Origin: Prorocentrum cordatum
Taxonomy: Eukaryota; Sar; Dinophyceae; Prorocentrales; Prorocentraceae
Reading direction: 5' to 3'
DNA: 64,000 nucleotides
Assembly: GCA_963575745.1 (NCBI GenBank)
Contig: CAUYUJ010000669.1
Span: 980,501-1,044,500 of the forward strand
In this document: positions 39,222 to 52,149 of the stretch, piece after piece
Layout: each line of letters starts with the position of its first letter
Position numbering within the stretch: position 1 is the first letter of the stretch
The notes under the pieces: model-generated
Told to the model about the DNA's origin: nothing
Database searches by the model: none
The model's input: only the letters and a program-made list of their open reading frames with translations
Position numbers and translations under genes: made by a program

Positions 39222-39390
39222 CAACCCCGATCTTTGAACTCGGATATCTTTTGACATGTGTTTTACAATCCGCGGCCCTGGGTTTCTGACTCTTTTCTGG
39301 GGTTAGATTTTCGTTCCGACGACGACGACGCCGCCTCCCGAAGGCCGAAACCGAGGAAGCACGCCAGGACTTCAAAATCGCATCGTCGGA
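39222..39390. repeat. Dispersed repeat, relative of 31,540-31,790
   Basis: Shares 'ggttagattttcgt', 'ccgacgacgac' and 'gccgcctcccgaagg'-like words with the earlier segment. The minus strand contains 'gagttcaaagatcgggg', T-loop-like but not foldable into a tRNA by eye. 'ccagcaaccccgatc' occurs at both 39,220 and 39,419. Confidence 0.4.
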
Positions 39391-39779
39391 AATCTGGGGT
39401 GCGCACCGCCCAAATCTACCAGCAACCCCGATCCTCGAACCTGGATCGTCTCTCCCAGCCACCCGTGGTCCGGTCCGATGCGCCACAGCTCGCATGCATT
39501 GTGACCAATATGATTCGCCAATCCCCCTTTCGAGTGAGACCTTGATTCCCAAACCTTCATGGTGCGTGGCCCATCTCAGCCGGAAAGCGGCCGAAAGAAT
39601 TGGTGACCGACCGCGCGCCCAACAATGTGACAGAACGCATAGGGTTATCGAAATTGTCACCACGAATTTCGGCGGTCACACACTGGCGCGTTCGGAAAAA
39701 ATCGGGCGCTGGCTTCGGTCATACACGGGAGGATATTCGGGCACAGTGTCGGTCTATACCCCCATCCCCTGATGGAGAC
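39391..39779. other. No gene recognised
   Basis: Nothing identified apart from the second 'accagcaaccccgatcctcg' copy near 39,417. Confidence 0.35.
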
Positions 39780-39998
39780 GAGGCCTCCCAGATGGGGTCG
39801 GAGTAGATGGGGTCGGAGGATCGCGCCGCATCGCAGATGCAGTGGCGATCCGGCTCGATGTGGAGCTCGATTTTCTCCACGCCGACGTCGCCGATGCATC
39901 GCCGACGTCGCTGATGCATCGCTGATGCATTCATCGCCGATGCATCGCCGATACCCCGGCGATGCGGCACGATCCTGCGACCCCATCTGGGAGGCCTC
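39780..39998. mobile_element. GATGCATC inverted-repeat element, copy 3 (complete)
   Basis: The termini 39,780-39,800 (gaggcctcccagatgggg plus tcg) and 39,978-39,998 are perfect 21-bp inverted repeats. The interior holds five or six 'cgccgatgcatcg' / 'cgctgatgcat' palindromic units and 'attttctccacgccgacg'. The 9-mer gagacgagg occurs at 39,775-39,783 and again at 40,003-40,011 and could be a target-site duplication, although the first copy overlaps the inverted repeat by four bases. No open frame; non-autonomous. Confidence 0.75.
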
Positions 39999-40904
39999 TT
40001 TAGAGACGAGGCTGCGTGAGAACCCCGATCGTCCCTGCCTGCCGCTAGAGGTCGGTCGTCCTCCAGCACATCAGGATGGCCGCGGGCCGATGCCGGCCGG
40101 GCGACTGGTTCGTGTGGTTCTGGGCCGGGCACGGCGTCACGGTGCGGCCCCGCGGCGGGGGCGACGCGAGGCAGCAGGCCGCCGCGGGGGGGAGGTCGTG
40201 GGCGACGTTGGGGTTCCGAGCTTCGAGGTTCTAGCTTCGAGGTTCGAGGCTTTCTAACGCTGTCGTAGTGGATCCGTGGTTTTCCAGCGTCATATGCTAT
40301 CCAGCGGCTGCGCCTCGACGAGAGCGTTCCATGGGTGCCCGGATCGTCCCGAACGGCCGCCAGAGAGCAGAGTTATAACCCGAAGTCCAGGGGGAATAGT
40401 CTCAGGGCTCAGGGGTGGGCGCATTGACCCTCAATCTCCCGTTGATCGCCGATGGGGGCCCGATAGCCCGCCCAGACCCGATAAACATAGCCTTTCGGAG
40501 GTTCGTACGGATTTAGATCTGCGTTGGGCCAGCGCCGATCCGAGAGCGCGGCCATGCGAACGTTTCTGTTTATGGTGTTTCTCTTGCTTCTTAATTCCTG
40601 ACGTGTTTCCTGCATTTGGGCCTCTGCGGCCCCGTTTTCGGAGCCCTGGGCCATCAAAATTGAGCTCGAGACGAGAAACTACCACCCCTGGGGACGGGTC
40701 GGGACCCCCGTGGGGGCCGCTCAATGAAAAATAACGTCGGATGTCTGGGGGTGGCACACCAGCCCTGACATCCTCGTGCCGTGAAAGAAACGACGGAAGG
40801 AGTTTGGTAATTTTCGATCTCCGGGGACCCCTGTGTTGGGCGCGCAGGCCGTCAGAAACAACGTAGGGCGAAAATTGGCTCCTGACAGAGGTCCAGACTT
40901 CTAT
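39999..40904. other. No gene recognised
   Basis: GC-rich sequence with short frames on both strands and no motif. 'gaggttctagcttcgaggttcgagg' at 40,220 is a small direct repeat. Confidence 0.4.
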
Positions 40905-41050
40905 CCGATTGCTCCGAATCGACAAGGATTTTCGCTGGCCTGGTCGGATTTGACTCCGATTTTTGACCGATCCGATGCGGTCCGATGCTTGCGGGCGCTG
41001 CCGATCCGACGCTCGTTCCTTTTCGATCGGATTTCACGATTCGATGTTGA
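40905..41050. repeat. GATCCGAT-rich dispersed repeat, copy 3
   Basis: 'gaccgatccgatgcggtccg', 'atgcttgcgggcgctgccga' and 'tttcacgattcgatgttgat' match words of the copies at 16,455 and 63,036 in the same order. Confidence 0.7.
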
Positions 41051-41319
41051 TTGATATTACAAGTCGCGTCACAATGAACGTGACAACTTAGTAGGCCCGA
41101 CTCGAGGGATTACTCCGCTCCGGTCACCACATACGTCTTACCCCTCAACCTCCGCCCAATCCCCCTCCGCTTCCCCCCTGCTTATCCTCCTCCTCCTCCT
41201 CCTCCTCCAGCCTCCATCCGTACACCCTCCTGCCATGCAACCACCTTCCATCCGCCTCCAGCCTTCATCCATCCACCCTCCATCCGCCCATCCAGCTGCC
41301 GCAGGCCGCCTTCCTTTGC

Positions 41320-41505
41320 CTGCCCTTTCCCGCCTCTTTGCCCTCGTCCTCCTCCTCCTCCCCCTCCTCTGGCAGCAAGGCGTCTTCGCCTTGCCCTCGC
41401 CCGACCGCGAAGGCGGCCAGGCGCGGCCAGCTGCGGTTTTTGTTCGTTCCCCTTCGGCTTGGGTCAGGGGCTGCGGCTCGCAGGCTGGAGGGTGTTTAAG
41501 CACGC
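41320..41505. repeat. Dispersed repeat, copy 2 (relative at 13,140-13,310)
   Basis: 'cttgggtcaggggctgcggc' and 'tcgcagg' match 13,267-13,292. The upstream CCT-rich part is also similar. Confidence 0.5.
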
Positions 41506-42425
41506 CAGACGCGGGCGGGGTTTGGCCGTATGGTACTGTACTGGGAGTGGGAGTCATCATTGGATGAGCCACCCCCCAGGACAGAGCCCTAGAACGCCCA
41601 CCCATGCAGTATCCCTTCAGCCGCCCTCCACGCGTCTGACATCCACCCCCTTATCTGTCCTCCTATCCGCCTTCCTTCTTCCATCCAGCCTTATTCCAAC
41701 CAGAGTCCATCCATCCAAGTCAACGCACTCCTCCCCGCACCACTTGCCTGCTGCCACCGCCTCCATTCGCCGCTGCCGCAGTGTACTGTGCCTTTGCGCA
41801 ACTGCATCGGCTTAGAAGAGCAGACAAGGAACGTGCCCGCTTCCGCGCGCGTCGGCCGGCAGGCCGGCCTCCTCCTTCCAGGGTTTTTCTACAGTCAGCT
41901 TAACGGAACACCCCTTCCTCGCCATGGCTTTGGCGGGGCCCCCTGATCATGAGACAGCATCGGAACATAATGCAGGGACTATCTATGTCCAGGCAAAAAG
42001 CTAGTTATCAGCCGAAACGGCGGCTCAGCAGCTGGTTTCGTTGAGCATGGGATCGCAGGAAAGAGCGTTCGGAAAAGTAGAGCGACAATACCGTCCCGAG
42101 CGCATTGCTAAAGAAGGCGCCTCTTGGGGGCGACCTCTTTCTTTCAATTTTCCCAGAAGGCAAGCATTATAATATGTGTTTGATATGACATAGGGGGATT
42201 CCTCTGTGGATAACCCTATGAAGACTAGAGTTCTGAAGTCAGGCGGAGGGCATGGCTCAGCCAGTGCTTCCGCCAGAAGGCCATCTGAAGTCGCATCAGT
42301 GCACTCAAGCCCGGGAACATCAGTCAACTCGAACCGTGGATAGGAAATATCGCCAGGAAATGTTCCCATCGGCATGGAAGGTGGAGAACATCGCGACGAG
42401 GAACAAGTCGCACAGCTTGTGATGA
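41506..42425. other. No gene recognised
   Basis: CATCC-rich sequence to about 41,740, then lower-GC sequence leading into element B. A minus-strand frame of 169 codons (42,025-42,534) has no recognised domain. Confidence 0.4.
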
Positions 42426-42857
42426 ATGGGCAGGGCGAAGACGAGAGCGATGGGCAGTCAGTGGAACAGAATTCGCATTTTGATTGAAAAGAACAAAGAA
42501 TATACCCAATTCCATGCGTCGCCTGGCCCGTCACATCATCCGACTCCTCTCCGGGACGGATCTAACGGGCTCGCCTCAGGCGTGGACCTGTCGGATACAG
42601 AGACAATTGCTTACGCGCGGGCTGAGGACCTCCGGAAGGCACTTGATTCGGATGACCACCATGAGGAAGAAAGAAGCCCCGATAACGGGAGAGTTGGAAA
42701 TGGAAGGGAGAATTCGTCGGCTCAGCCCATAGAATACTCGCCCGACGCCGCGCGCCCAGCTCGGCGCGCGAGAGAACCGACCGGCGCGACCCCACTCCCG
42801 AAGACAAAGAAAACCGTGAACGATACTGATGATCTTAATCCTCCACCGTGGTCGTAG
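42426..42857 (+). pseudogene. Leader ORF of element B, unknown function
   Basis: A 143-codon frame with acidic and basic low-complexity stretches (DLSDTETIAYARAEDLRKAL, SDDHHEEERSPDNG). It is followed within 30 bp by another frame of 127 codons (42,858-43,241) rich in Arg/Ser/Gly that may be its continuation after a stop. No domain recognised. The position upstream of the coiled coil suggests an N-terminal Gag segment. Confidence 0.35.
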
Positions 42858-43285
42858 GTGTTCTATCGACTGCATTTCGCGCTACCAAGGGCCGATCGCG
42901 GCAGTGAACCCGAGCTCGGCGAGCTCATTATGCAAGACGAATGGGGCGAACAAGTGCAGGGGCAACACGACGCTCCTAGGAGCAAGGGGTCAAGAACTAG
43001 GGGGCGACATGCACCGACATCCAGCAGGGGTCGTGAGAAGGCCCCAACGGCCGGACGCTCCAGCTCCCGAGGATTTGACGCCCTCGAGTCGCCACGTCCA
43101 CTGTCGAATAGGACCGCCAGCAGTAATTTAAGTCGAGCCAGCCGCTGGAACGCGGGCCCCAGATGCCCGCCTCAGGCGGAGAATCGTTGCCCGGGGAAAG
43201 CACGCATGTGCGCAGCGTTCGAAGGTGTGTCCGAAATCTAGTTTGTCGTGGCTCTGCGAAGAATGCATTGCGTCGGGGGGCATAA

Positions 43286-44330
<1,045 letters not shown>

Positions 44331-45325
44331 CCATGTCACAGATGTTCAAAGCTTTTCACCGGGATATGCGCGGGGCGTGCGAAACCCGCGCGCAGGGGGC
44401 ACTTGGGCGGAGGCGCCGAGAGGTGCACGGCGTGCGCCAGGGGCAGAGAGTTCAGGGAACATGACGACCCCGTGATAAAGGCAGAACGCTGAGCATATCT
44501 GCAGACATCCACCGCGACAAAAGCAAGGCGCACGAGACGGCGCCGAGACACCCAGATGGATCGGGAGAGATCATCGAGAGGCGCCAGCTGCAATTGCAAG
44601 AGCTAGAACAAGGCAGAACTGGCAGCCATCAAACGAGATATCGCCGCTGCCAGAGCAGACCAAGACATGTCACGAAAGACAGAGGAACTTACAGTACAAA
44701 AAGACGCTGGATTGGGAACGGCAGGCAAACACTTTCGCCGCGATTATGGGTGCACCATCGTTCAATCCAACGGAGTCATATCATGATCGCATGCCTCCGT
44801 TAACGGCGCAACATGCACCCGGCCCTCCTCTCTCGGATTCACGATTAATCCCAGGGCTGGCCGCCGAGAAATCCTTTGACCCGAACGAAGTTTCGATCCT
44901 GGAAAATACTCAAGGATCGAACCGTGGGAGCGCCCCTTCTACCACCTACTTTTCAGGGCCCCCCGACAACTGCGATTAACCTGGCCGCCTTCCCTTCGCC
45001 GACGGCTCAGCCGTATCTGGTGGAGGCGGGGGCGGACGGGGAGGCAATGATCATGGCCGGGGGGGTGGCCAGAGCGCAGCGCCGAGCACTGGGGTGGCTG
45101 CGGCGACGCAGTTCGATGAGACGGGGAAGCCGAAGCCGCCGGGCGACCCTCCGGGGGGGCCTGGTGAGAGAGGGGGCCCAGGCGGAGATGGCGGTGGAGG
45201 GCCGAACGGCCCCAACATGCCCGCGTTGCAGCCACGCATTGCCAGCCCAAGGGGCAAGGGGAATTTTTTGGGGGTGATATGGAGGTTGGCCTTATGGGCG
45301 TCCCAAGTGTTCAGACACTGCGAGA

Positions 45326-46040
45326 ATGAAACAAGACTGTAGAAGGGCGGCGGCTGGGTCTCGGCACGATGTCAAGTCAGCGCAAGCGTGGATCATGGAA
45401 GCCATGCACCCAGATATTCTCAAGGATAACCTCCAGACAGCCGGAATCTTCATGCGTCTTGACATGATGTTAGCGACGAGTCTGTTTGATACATTAGCCA
45501 AAATGAAACGCAGTCGTCATCTTTCGGTGCAGCATACCCCTTTCCTCTCACAAGTAAACCGCATCGAACATTCGTGCCGGATCGAGCAACGCCTTCTTGC
45601 GGGCCGTGAAATGATCCATGCTATGTGTTTTTTTTTTTTTCGGCGAGATCCGAAAATGGGCAGCGCTGGATATGTCGTGATCCTTTTAAGATCGCTATCG
45701 ATCGCCAGCAGCCCAATCAGGACCTGCATTCGTTTTACAACGCATGGATGGAGCGCTATCATGAGTTATGCGGCGCTAGAGAACCTTCGGGCGAAATGAA
45801 GGCCTCAATCCATGCTTATTTCTATGGACAGGTTAAACAAGTTCCGAGACTCGAGGTGATCATGCAGTGGCATGAGAGATCAAAGGACCCTCTCAGAACA
45901 GGCATGCGTTCTTACCAATGGCTTCTATGGCAGGTTGGGTTACTCATGATGCGGGATCGCGAGAAATGGGGTCAATTTCAGAGCACGAGTCGACCCTCAA
46001 CTCCAGGAGTAGACAGGCTCGCCGCAGCGGTGGGATGAAT
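45326..46040 (+). pseudogene. Gag core of element B
   Basis: The first frame gives AWIMEAMHPDILKDNLQTAG, then IFMRLDMMLATSLFDTLAKM and HSCRIEQRLLAGREMIHAM. After a T-run (45,628-45,640) the frame changes to DPFKIAIDRQQPNQDLHSFY, NAWMERYHELCGAREPSGEM, KASIHAYFYGQVKQVPRLEV and IMQWHERSKDPLRTG. This pattern (a 'L.....D.L..F...W' helix, a partner 'lf..Ql....l...l..Y' helix, then 'Yefll') is that of Gag proteins of dinoflagellate Copia elements as I remember them. One poly-T slippage-type indel and later shifts break the gene. Confidence 0.6.
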
Positions 46041-46560
46041 GAGGGCGGCGGGGGCGGACGACGAGCTTCCGCGACGGCGGCGACAGTGCGCCGGTTAGGT
46101 TTTCCCACCGACAAGACAGCGAGCGGACGCACCGAAGGCGAGACGACATGCATATATGTTAAGCGAGGATAGATCTGCCCCGAGGCGGGGCAGGTTTGCC
46201 CGCGCAACCGCAGGAAGCCCAAGACGCCAGCTGCTCCGGCTCAGCCGGCAGCGGGCGGCGCGGGCGGCGCTAACAAGCCAGCTGGCGTCAAGAATAATGA
46301 CCGGAGAGGCAGGGGCGAGAATCCAGGAAACAGAGGTCCGAAAGAGAAGGATCGGCCTCGCCCGTCGACTCCGTCGAACAAGTTTGGCAACTCCAGCGCA
46401 AGGCAATCGCGAACGAGAAGCCGCTCCGAGACCTCGCGAGAACGCCGAGGCAAATACGAATAAGCTCAGCTTAAGTCAGGGCAATATCCCGGCTACCAAC
46501 GGACCACCAAGCAAGCCGACTCCGCTGCTGCAAATGCTGACGGCGCTGCGCCAGGGGTGA

Positions 46561-46727
46561 CACCGCGAAGCCGGGAGCCCCGGGAGTCGAGTAAGGGCCG
46601 CGACAAGAAAAAGGAGAAGAGCAAAGGACAAGGGAAAGGCAGGCCGTGCAAAGTGTTCGCGGAAACAGGGGCCTGTTCGCGTGGCAGGGACTGCTGGCTC
46701 GCGAAGAACACGCCTGGCCATCCGTGA
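46561..46727 (+). pseudogene. CCCH-type zinc finger at the Gag C-terminus (element B)
   Basis: A Lys/Arg-rich lead-in (KGRDKKKEKSKGQGKGR) is followed by PCKVFAETGACSRGRDCWLA and KNTPGHP with a stop. Spacing is C-x7-C-x5-C with a downstream His, close to the CCCH finger (C-x7/8-C-x5-C-x3-H) except that the His lies seven residues after the last Cys. Such a finger would bind RNA and replaces the usual zinc knuckle. Confidence 0.55.
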
Positions 46728-47329
46728 CGATGGCTGAGCACTGGCGGAGTTTGCGCCAGTGCTGAGATGCTGACGGGGCAAGTCGTACTTATCATGTTGT
46801 TGCTCGTTCACCTCGCTGAGAGGATGCCACGACGCCCGTGTCGGCTCAGCCGAACAGGGGAAGGCGGGCTTCGGCCAATTTGGCTCAGCCAGTAGGGGCA
46901 CTTACGCGTGTCCAGCCCCGCTGGCTGGGGCCCCCCGTGGCCTTCAGCTTAGCCCAGCCGACAAAGTTTAAACGGTTGGAAGATACCGTGCGCGTGCCGC
47001 AGGAATTAGTGAGTGTTCCGAGGAAGCAGTTCCCGCTTCCGAAACACAACAGGAACGCAAGGAAAGGCTGACTAAACTCGTCGCTACCCTCGTTCAAGTA
47101 CAACCTCTTCCAAGGGAAGCCATTGCATTGTTTCGTGGCGAACCCCATTGTGAAAGTTGCGTCATGTCTGCGAAGACGGATCGGCGCGGTCTTCGCGTTC
47201 GAATGCGCCCTTGAAGTCGAGAGCTCAGTGCCACTCGGAGAAATGTACGTCGCCGCAGCCCGAAGGCGCCGCCTTCGAGTGTATACGATAGGTGGAGGTT
47301 CCCGAGAGCAGAACATCGACATATGTTGG

Positions 47330-47853
47330 CACAGTGGAAATCATCTTCGATGCAAGCCCTGATTAGGGCGCCCGGCCTTGCCGATGAAGTTCGGCATCTA
47401 TGGTTGGAATCCGAGGGGGGGGAATTGGTTGCCCCATGCGGCTCAGGCGCCGCGGGGCGCAAGGAGAGATCATCCGTGCACCTCGGATCATGCAGGTTCT
47501 TAGTTGTCACAGGCTGTGGACGCCATCTCATCGCAGAGAAGTTCATTCGCGCTGCAGGCGCAAGTGGAATGACCAGGCGTCTTGAAGAGTCGATCACCCT
47601 GAACACTGCCGGGGGCCCCTCGCGGGCCCTCGGTTCAGTTCGCGTCGCAAGCCCCGGATGCAGTGGAACTTCTGAAGCGCTTGTCATGCCGGAAACGCCG
47701 GAAGGCATCTCAGTGGGAGAGCGGTGCTTGGATCACGGCTTTAGTTTCGTTTGGCCAGCAGGCCAGCGATCCCGCTGACTTCTGCCCAACAGTCATAGAG
47801 TGGACCTGGTCGTTGGGGGCAAGATGCCTTACTTGACCCTATCTGGCAGATAG
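47330..47853 (+). pseudogene. Retroviral-type aspartic protease (element B)
   Basis: The open frame 47,323-47,778 contains LVVTGCGRHLIAEKFIRAAG, in which the active-site D-T/S-G has become V-T-G (codon GTC where GAC is expected). It continues with ITLNTAGGPSRALGSVRV and TPEGISVGERCLDHGFSFVW (the 'SLGxRCxxxGYSFVW' block), then a stop (47,776). In frame after it come LLPNSHRVDLVVGGKMPYLT and LSGR. The order and spacing match the protease of dinoflagellate Copia polyproteins. Loss of the catalytic Asp and the internal stop indicate an inactive copy. Confidence 0.6.
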
Positions 47854-48329
47854 GCGCCGGGTCAGTGGATGCGCGCGGCCGCCGGCGGGGAGCCTGCAAC
47901 TCCCGAGCGGCGGTGTTGCGTGACGTCGGGCGCCAAGACATGTTTGGATGAAGTTGGCTCTGCGGGGGGCCCTCCGCCCGAATCAATTCAGAGTCGCGTA
48001 ACCATAGACTTGCATACACGAGATGATTGGTAACCGTGGCTATGCGGACGGCAGACCGGCCGTGTCCGACTGTCCGTTCCCGTCCGACGTAGACTCCACG
48101 GGTATCGCCACTTGTTTCTATTTTTCGCTTCAGAAATTTCGCGAGTGCGGTTGGGATCGAACGCCGACCAGCGCTATGAGCTTGATAAGTCTTTCATCTT
48201 CCCCCAACCACGACTCAGTCATTGGTTGTATTATTATACCGCGCCACGGCTTAGCTGGAGGCTGCGCGGCTGTGCATAAGAGCACTTGCTTATACGGGGC
48301 CTCAGGATTCTTTCCCCGCGACATGGATC

Positions 48330-48800
48330 AAGGGCTTGATCCCGACGCAACTGCTGCAGCACCTGGCCAGGGGGGAGATGCAGATGCGGGTTCTGGTGGC
48401 GTTGGCCTTGTTGACGTCGACGCACCGCCTGATCTCGACCGATGATGCAGAGGTTGAGGTGCCAGTCTCCGCGACTGAGCAACTCAAAATGAGCATGGGC
48501 TCCCTCGCGCATTTACTAACTCATGCCCAGATGAATCCCTTCTGCTCAGTATGTATCTGTGCAAAGGCATTAAGCTTCCAACAAAGAAAAGCGCGCAACA
48601 AAGGCCTTAGGGTACATGGGCCATGCGCGAACCCCACCACGCTCGAATACCTGACAACAATAGATCACTGGCTTGCGATGGATGACTTATCGCGGGGGCT
48701 CCACGATGAGACCACGCGCGTGGCTGATCGCGACAGGGATAGAGATTTCCCAGCATCTCATGGCGCGCATGATAAATATGCGGTTCGCGCGTGTAGTTGT
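48330..48800 (+). pseudogene. Integrase N-terminus, HHCC-like (element B)
   Basis: A frame from 48,336 gives EQLKMSMGSLAHLLTHAQMN, then PFCSVCICAKALSFQQRK, matching the His-His-Cys-Cys zinc site of Copia integrases ('aHllTHxPxNpxCxvCxrAK', with H-x3-H and C-x2-C). Further on, DHWLAMDDLSRGLHDETT followed by VADRDRDF fits the start of the catalytic core, where the first Asp ('DH' box) lies. A frameshift separates the two, and the core's second Asp and Glu were not found downstream. Confidence 0.6.
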
Positions 48801-49300
48801 TGATCAACCTTGCAGTTCCGTGAGAGAAGTTATAAGATTGTTATGCGGACGGTGCGAGGGGCTTCGCACGAGATATTGCGGACATGGCAGAAGTTATAAG
48901 ATTGTTATGCGGACATGGCAGATTTTCAATATCCAAGAGATATTGGAATAAGGGGGGGGGGGGGGCGATAGTATGATTACTGACGCGGCTGCAGCCAGAT
49001 TGCACACCAATGGGTTGACTCAGTCGGCACCGCAGGAAGAGAGGGACCAATCGATAGCTGGAAATGAAGGAACGGCGAGCGATTGATGCTTGAGCATTGC
49101 TGTGGACCTAACAGTAGAAACGGCAAACCCGCGAATGTCGAGTGCGAGGACATGATAACTGATGAGGGTAAAATTCAGGCACCTGCGGATATAGGAGAGA
49201 AACAGAGGACAACGCATGTCGCTCTAGGGTTCGATCCCACGCGCGGCGGGCTCTCCTTGGCATTCTGTCAATGAAGCTCATTCTTTCCGTAAGGGCGATC
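48801..49300. other. Tail of element B or flank; no domain
   Basis: Contains a tandem duplication at about 48,826-48,925 ('gaagttataagattgttatg' plus 'cggac', twice, and 'gacatggcag', twice) and a G-run at 48,952. No integrase core follows. Confidence 0.5.
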
Positions 49301-50715
49301 ATGGGTTCAGCCGCTTCCGCCCGTCGAGCCATCCACCCCTTTTTTTCCGCCCACCTATCCGCCGCTCCTTTTTCCATCCAGCCTCGCGCCGCGCAGAGCC
49401 CGTCGATCCATCCATCCTCCATCTAGCCCCCCTCTTCCCACCCCCACCCCTCCCTCCGTCCAGCGTGCCTCCATCCGGACCCCCTCCTGCCTGCGTCAGT
49501 CCACGCAGCCGCCTGCCAATCAGCCTCCCCCCACCCTTCCTCCATCGACCACCCCTTATTTCTCGCCCCCCCTCCTTCCATCCAGGCCGCCCCCGCCCGG
49601 GCATCTCCGCTGGCCCCCGTCCACGCCTGTATCTTTCCTTCCATTCATCCCCCCCATCCATGCAGGTACAATCCGTGCACCAATGCATCATGGGCGCCCC
49701 ATCCCGCCTTCGACTCGTCGTCACGTCAAGGCAGAGTGTATCCTCCGCCCCATGTATCCTCTTATCCTTTTCCTTCCACTTCCTCCTCTCCTCATCCTGG
49801 CCCTTCCTCGTCCCTCCCCGTCGTCCTCGCCATATTCATCGTCGTCGTCGTCCTCCTTATCCTCTTGTTCCTCCTCCTCCTCCGCCTCCTCCTCCTCCCT
49901 GTCAGAATCAGCATCGGCACCATGATGAACATACTCAGCAGCGTCATCAGTACCATCATCATCCACATCACCAGAATTGCCATCATCATCGTCACCAGCG
50001 TTATCAACACAGACTTGACCGCCAACATCAGCACCGTTACCAGAATCATGGCCCTCATCGTTCGCATCATCGGCATCATCGTCATCACCGTCATCATCAT
50101 CTCCATCCTCGCCGACATCATTATCAGATTGCTCTTTTTCCTGCCGTTTCATCTCCCTGTTTCCTCCCCCGTCCTCTTTCCTCGTCGTCTTTCTCATCCT
50201 CCTCCTCGCCCTATTCCTTTCCTCCTCCCCCTTTTTCCTTTTTTTCTTCCTTGTTCCCTACTCCGCCTTCGTCTCCTTCTCTTCCTCCTCCTTCCCTGAT
50301 TCTTCCTCGTAACAATCACGGACGTTGTCCGGTAAAGTAATGCGCGTCGCCTGTCTGGTAAAGCTGTCTGGCAAAGAAATGCCCGCGGTTGCCTGGTAGG
50401 GAATTCCACGCCGGGTTTCTGGTAAAGAAACGCGTGTCTGTTCGGTGCAAAGTCCGTTGGCTGTCCGACGACTGCCTGGTAGAGGAATACATGCGATTGT
50501 CTGGTCGGGAACTGCGTGCCAGCTGTCTGGGAAAGAAACGCCAGCTGGCCCTGTGACTGTCTGGCAGGGAGGCTAAAGGTGGGTTCGCCACCCCCTCCTC
50601 AAACGATGACGCAGAACCTGAGCTGTGGCAGCCGCTGGCGATCCACGCGCCCTCAACTTTGGAAGGAGGGGGGTGCGGAAGGCGCGCCTGTCGACTTGGG
50701 CGGCAATGGCAGGGG
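49301..50715. other. No gene recognised; C-rich and CAT-rich low complexity
   Basis: 49,320-49,660 is CCATCC/CCCTCC-rich; 49,840-49,905 is CCTCCTC; 49,910-50,130 is CAT/ATC-rich; 50,150-50,310 is CT-rich. 50,330-50,580 holds an irregular repeat in which 'ctgtctggtaaag' and 'aatg(c)cgcg' words recur at about 30-35 bp. No frame has a motif. Confidence 0.6.
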
Positions 50716-50800
50716 GGGACGGGGGGGAGGAGGAGGGGGAGGGGGAGGGGGAGCAGGAGGAGGGGGAGGAGGAGGAGGAGGAGGAGGAGGAGGAGAATGA
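50716..50800. repeat. (GGA)n/(GGGGA)n tract
   Basis: All-purine on the plus strand. Confidence 0.9.
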
Positions 50801-52149
50801 CCAGCGCAAACCAAAAACGTGTCAACGATATTGCAATACACGTTCCCTTCGAGGTTCCCTTTTTCATAGGCCCCTACCCTACAACGGGCCATCGCCACTG
50901 GGGGGATACCCCCCGTTGGATGACGACCGTCCTGGGTTACCCGCGCCACGAATCACAGCCACTGTTGCGATTTGGCGATCCTGCATCTTGTCAAAACACC
51001 ACATGGGATTTAAATGTACAAGACGAGTTCTGGACGTTTCGCGCATCCCCGCCAGCCCCGTGCGCCTCTCAGTTTTGGCGGGAAGGGGGGTCGTCATACG
51101 TGCTCCTCCAGTTTGAAGCGCCTGGCCGCCCAGCGCGGTGTCAAGTTAGTTGCGACGCGGCTTGTAGGACAGCTCGCCAGGGCATCGGTTCTGGATGACA
51201 TTGATACGGTGCTGCATGAGGCTCATCCGTCGCGGGTGCGATTCGGCTTCCCACATGTCCAACCGTCTGTGCGGATGTGATCAGGTCATATTGATTGTAC
51301 ATCTGTCATGGATGAACATGATGTTTCGCTGTATCGGCTCTTCTGTCGTCGGTATGATTCGATGTTCCACAGCCTCCCGGGGGGGTGTTCCACTGCATGC
51401 CATTACGCTTCTTTGATCAGGGCAGCATGCCTGGGCATCGTTCATAGAAGTATTGGTGGGGATACGCGAAGCGTCAATGATTTCATGGCGCCCGCCCCGT
51501 TTTATTTACATAAATTGACGACACATGGGTTTCATACTATTGCGAAGCATGGATAGCCACCCCCATCAGCTAGACATGCCCTCCGAAAACTTGCGCTCTT
51601 GCTTCCATGGCAGACGGGTGACGGAGATGACTACGACATTCCAATTCAGTCGCATCATTGGGTATGTTAGGATTGAAACTCCGTTCAAAACCGCCGACGT
51701 CCTCCCAATGAAAAGGCCCACTCCCGACCCACCCTGGCGCACGCAGGGTCAACACCACAGCCCCCACAAGGCCTGTCACAGCTCGCTGTTTAGACTCAGG
51801 CAAACCGTGCTGACTTCAACTTATATGTATGTCCCCCCCCCCCCCCGATTTCCTGCCCTGCCCGTGCTTCTTCCCTCGCCACCCCCAACCCAGAACGGGG
51901 CAGTGGAAGGGTGAGAACGCGGACGTGGACACGGACGGGGACCAGGCTTTTGTTACGCCGGACCAGAAGGGTGCACTCACGGAACGCGCCCTGCTTATGG
52001 ACGACGTCTTTGCCACCGCCCTTGACCGTACGTTCGGTAAGACGTGTCTCCGCCGACTTGGGGCCGCGATGGGTTGGCCACGGTTCAGCTCGTGTGTGGC
52101 GGGAAGCTCTCGGGGAAGTCGCGTGCCTCCCTGTGCTGCACCGCGCTTG
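50801..52149. other. No gene recognised
   Basis: Moderate-GC sequence with many short broken frames. A run of 13 C lies at 51,834-51,846. Confidence 0.4.

Noticed and set aside
49228-49260. tRNA gene at 'gggttcgatcccac'
   Set aside because: The T-loop-like word has no matching acceptor or anticodon arms upstream.
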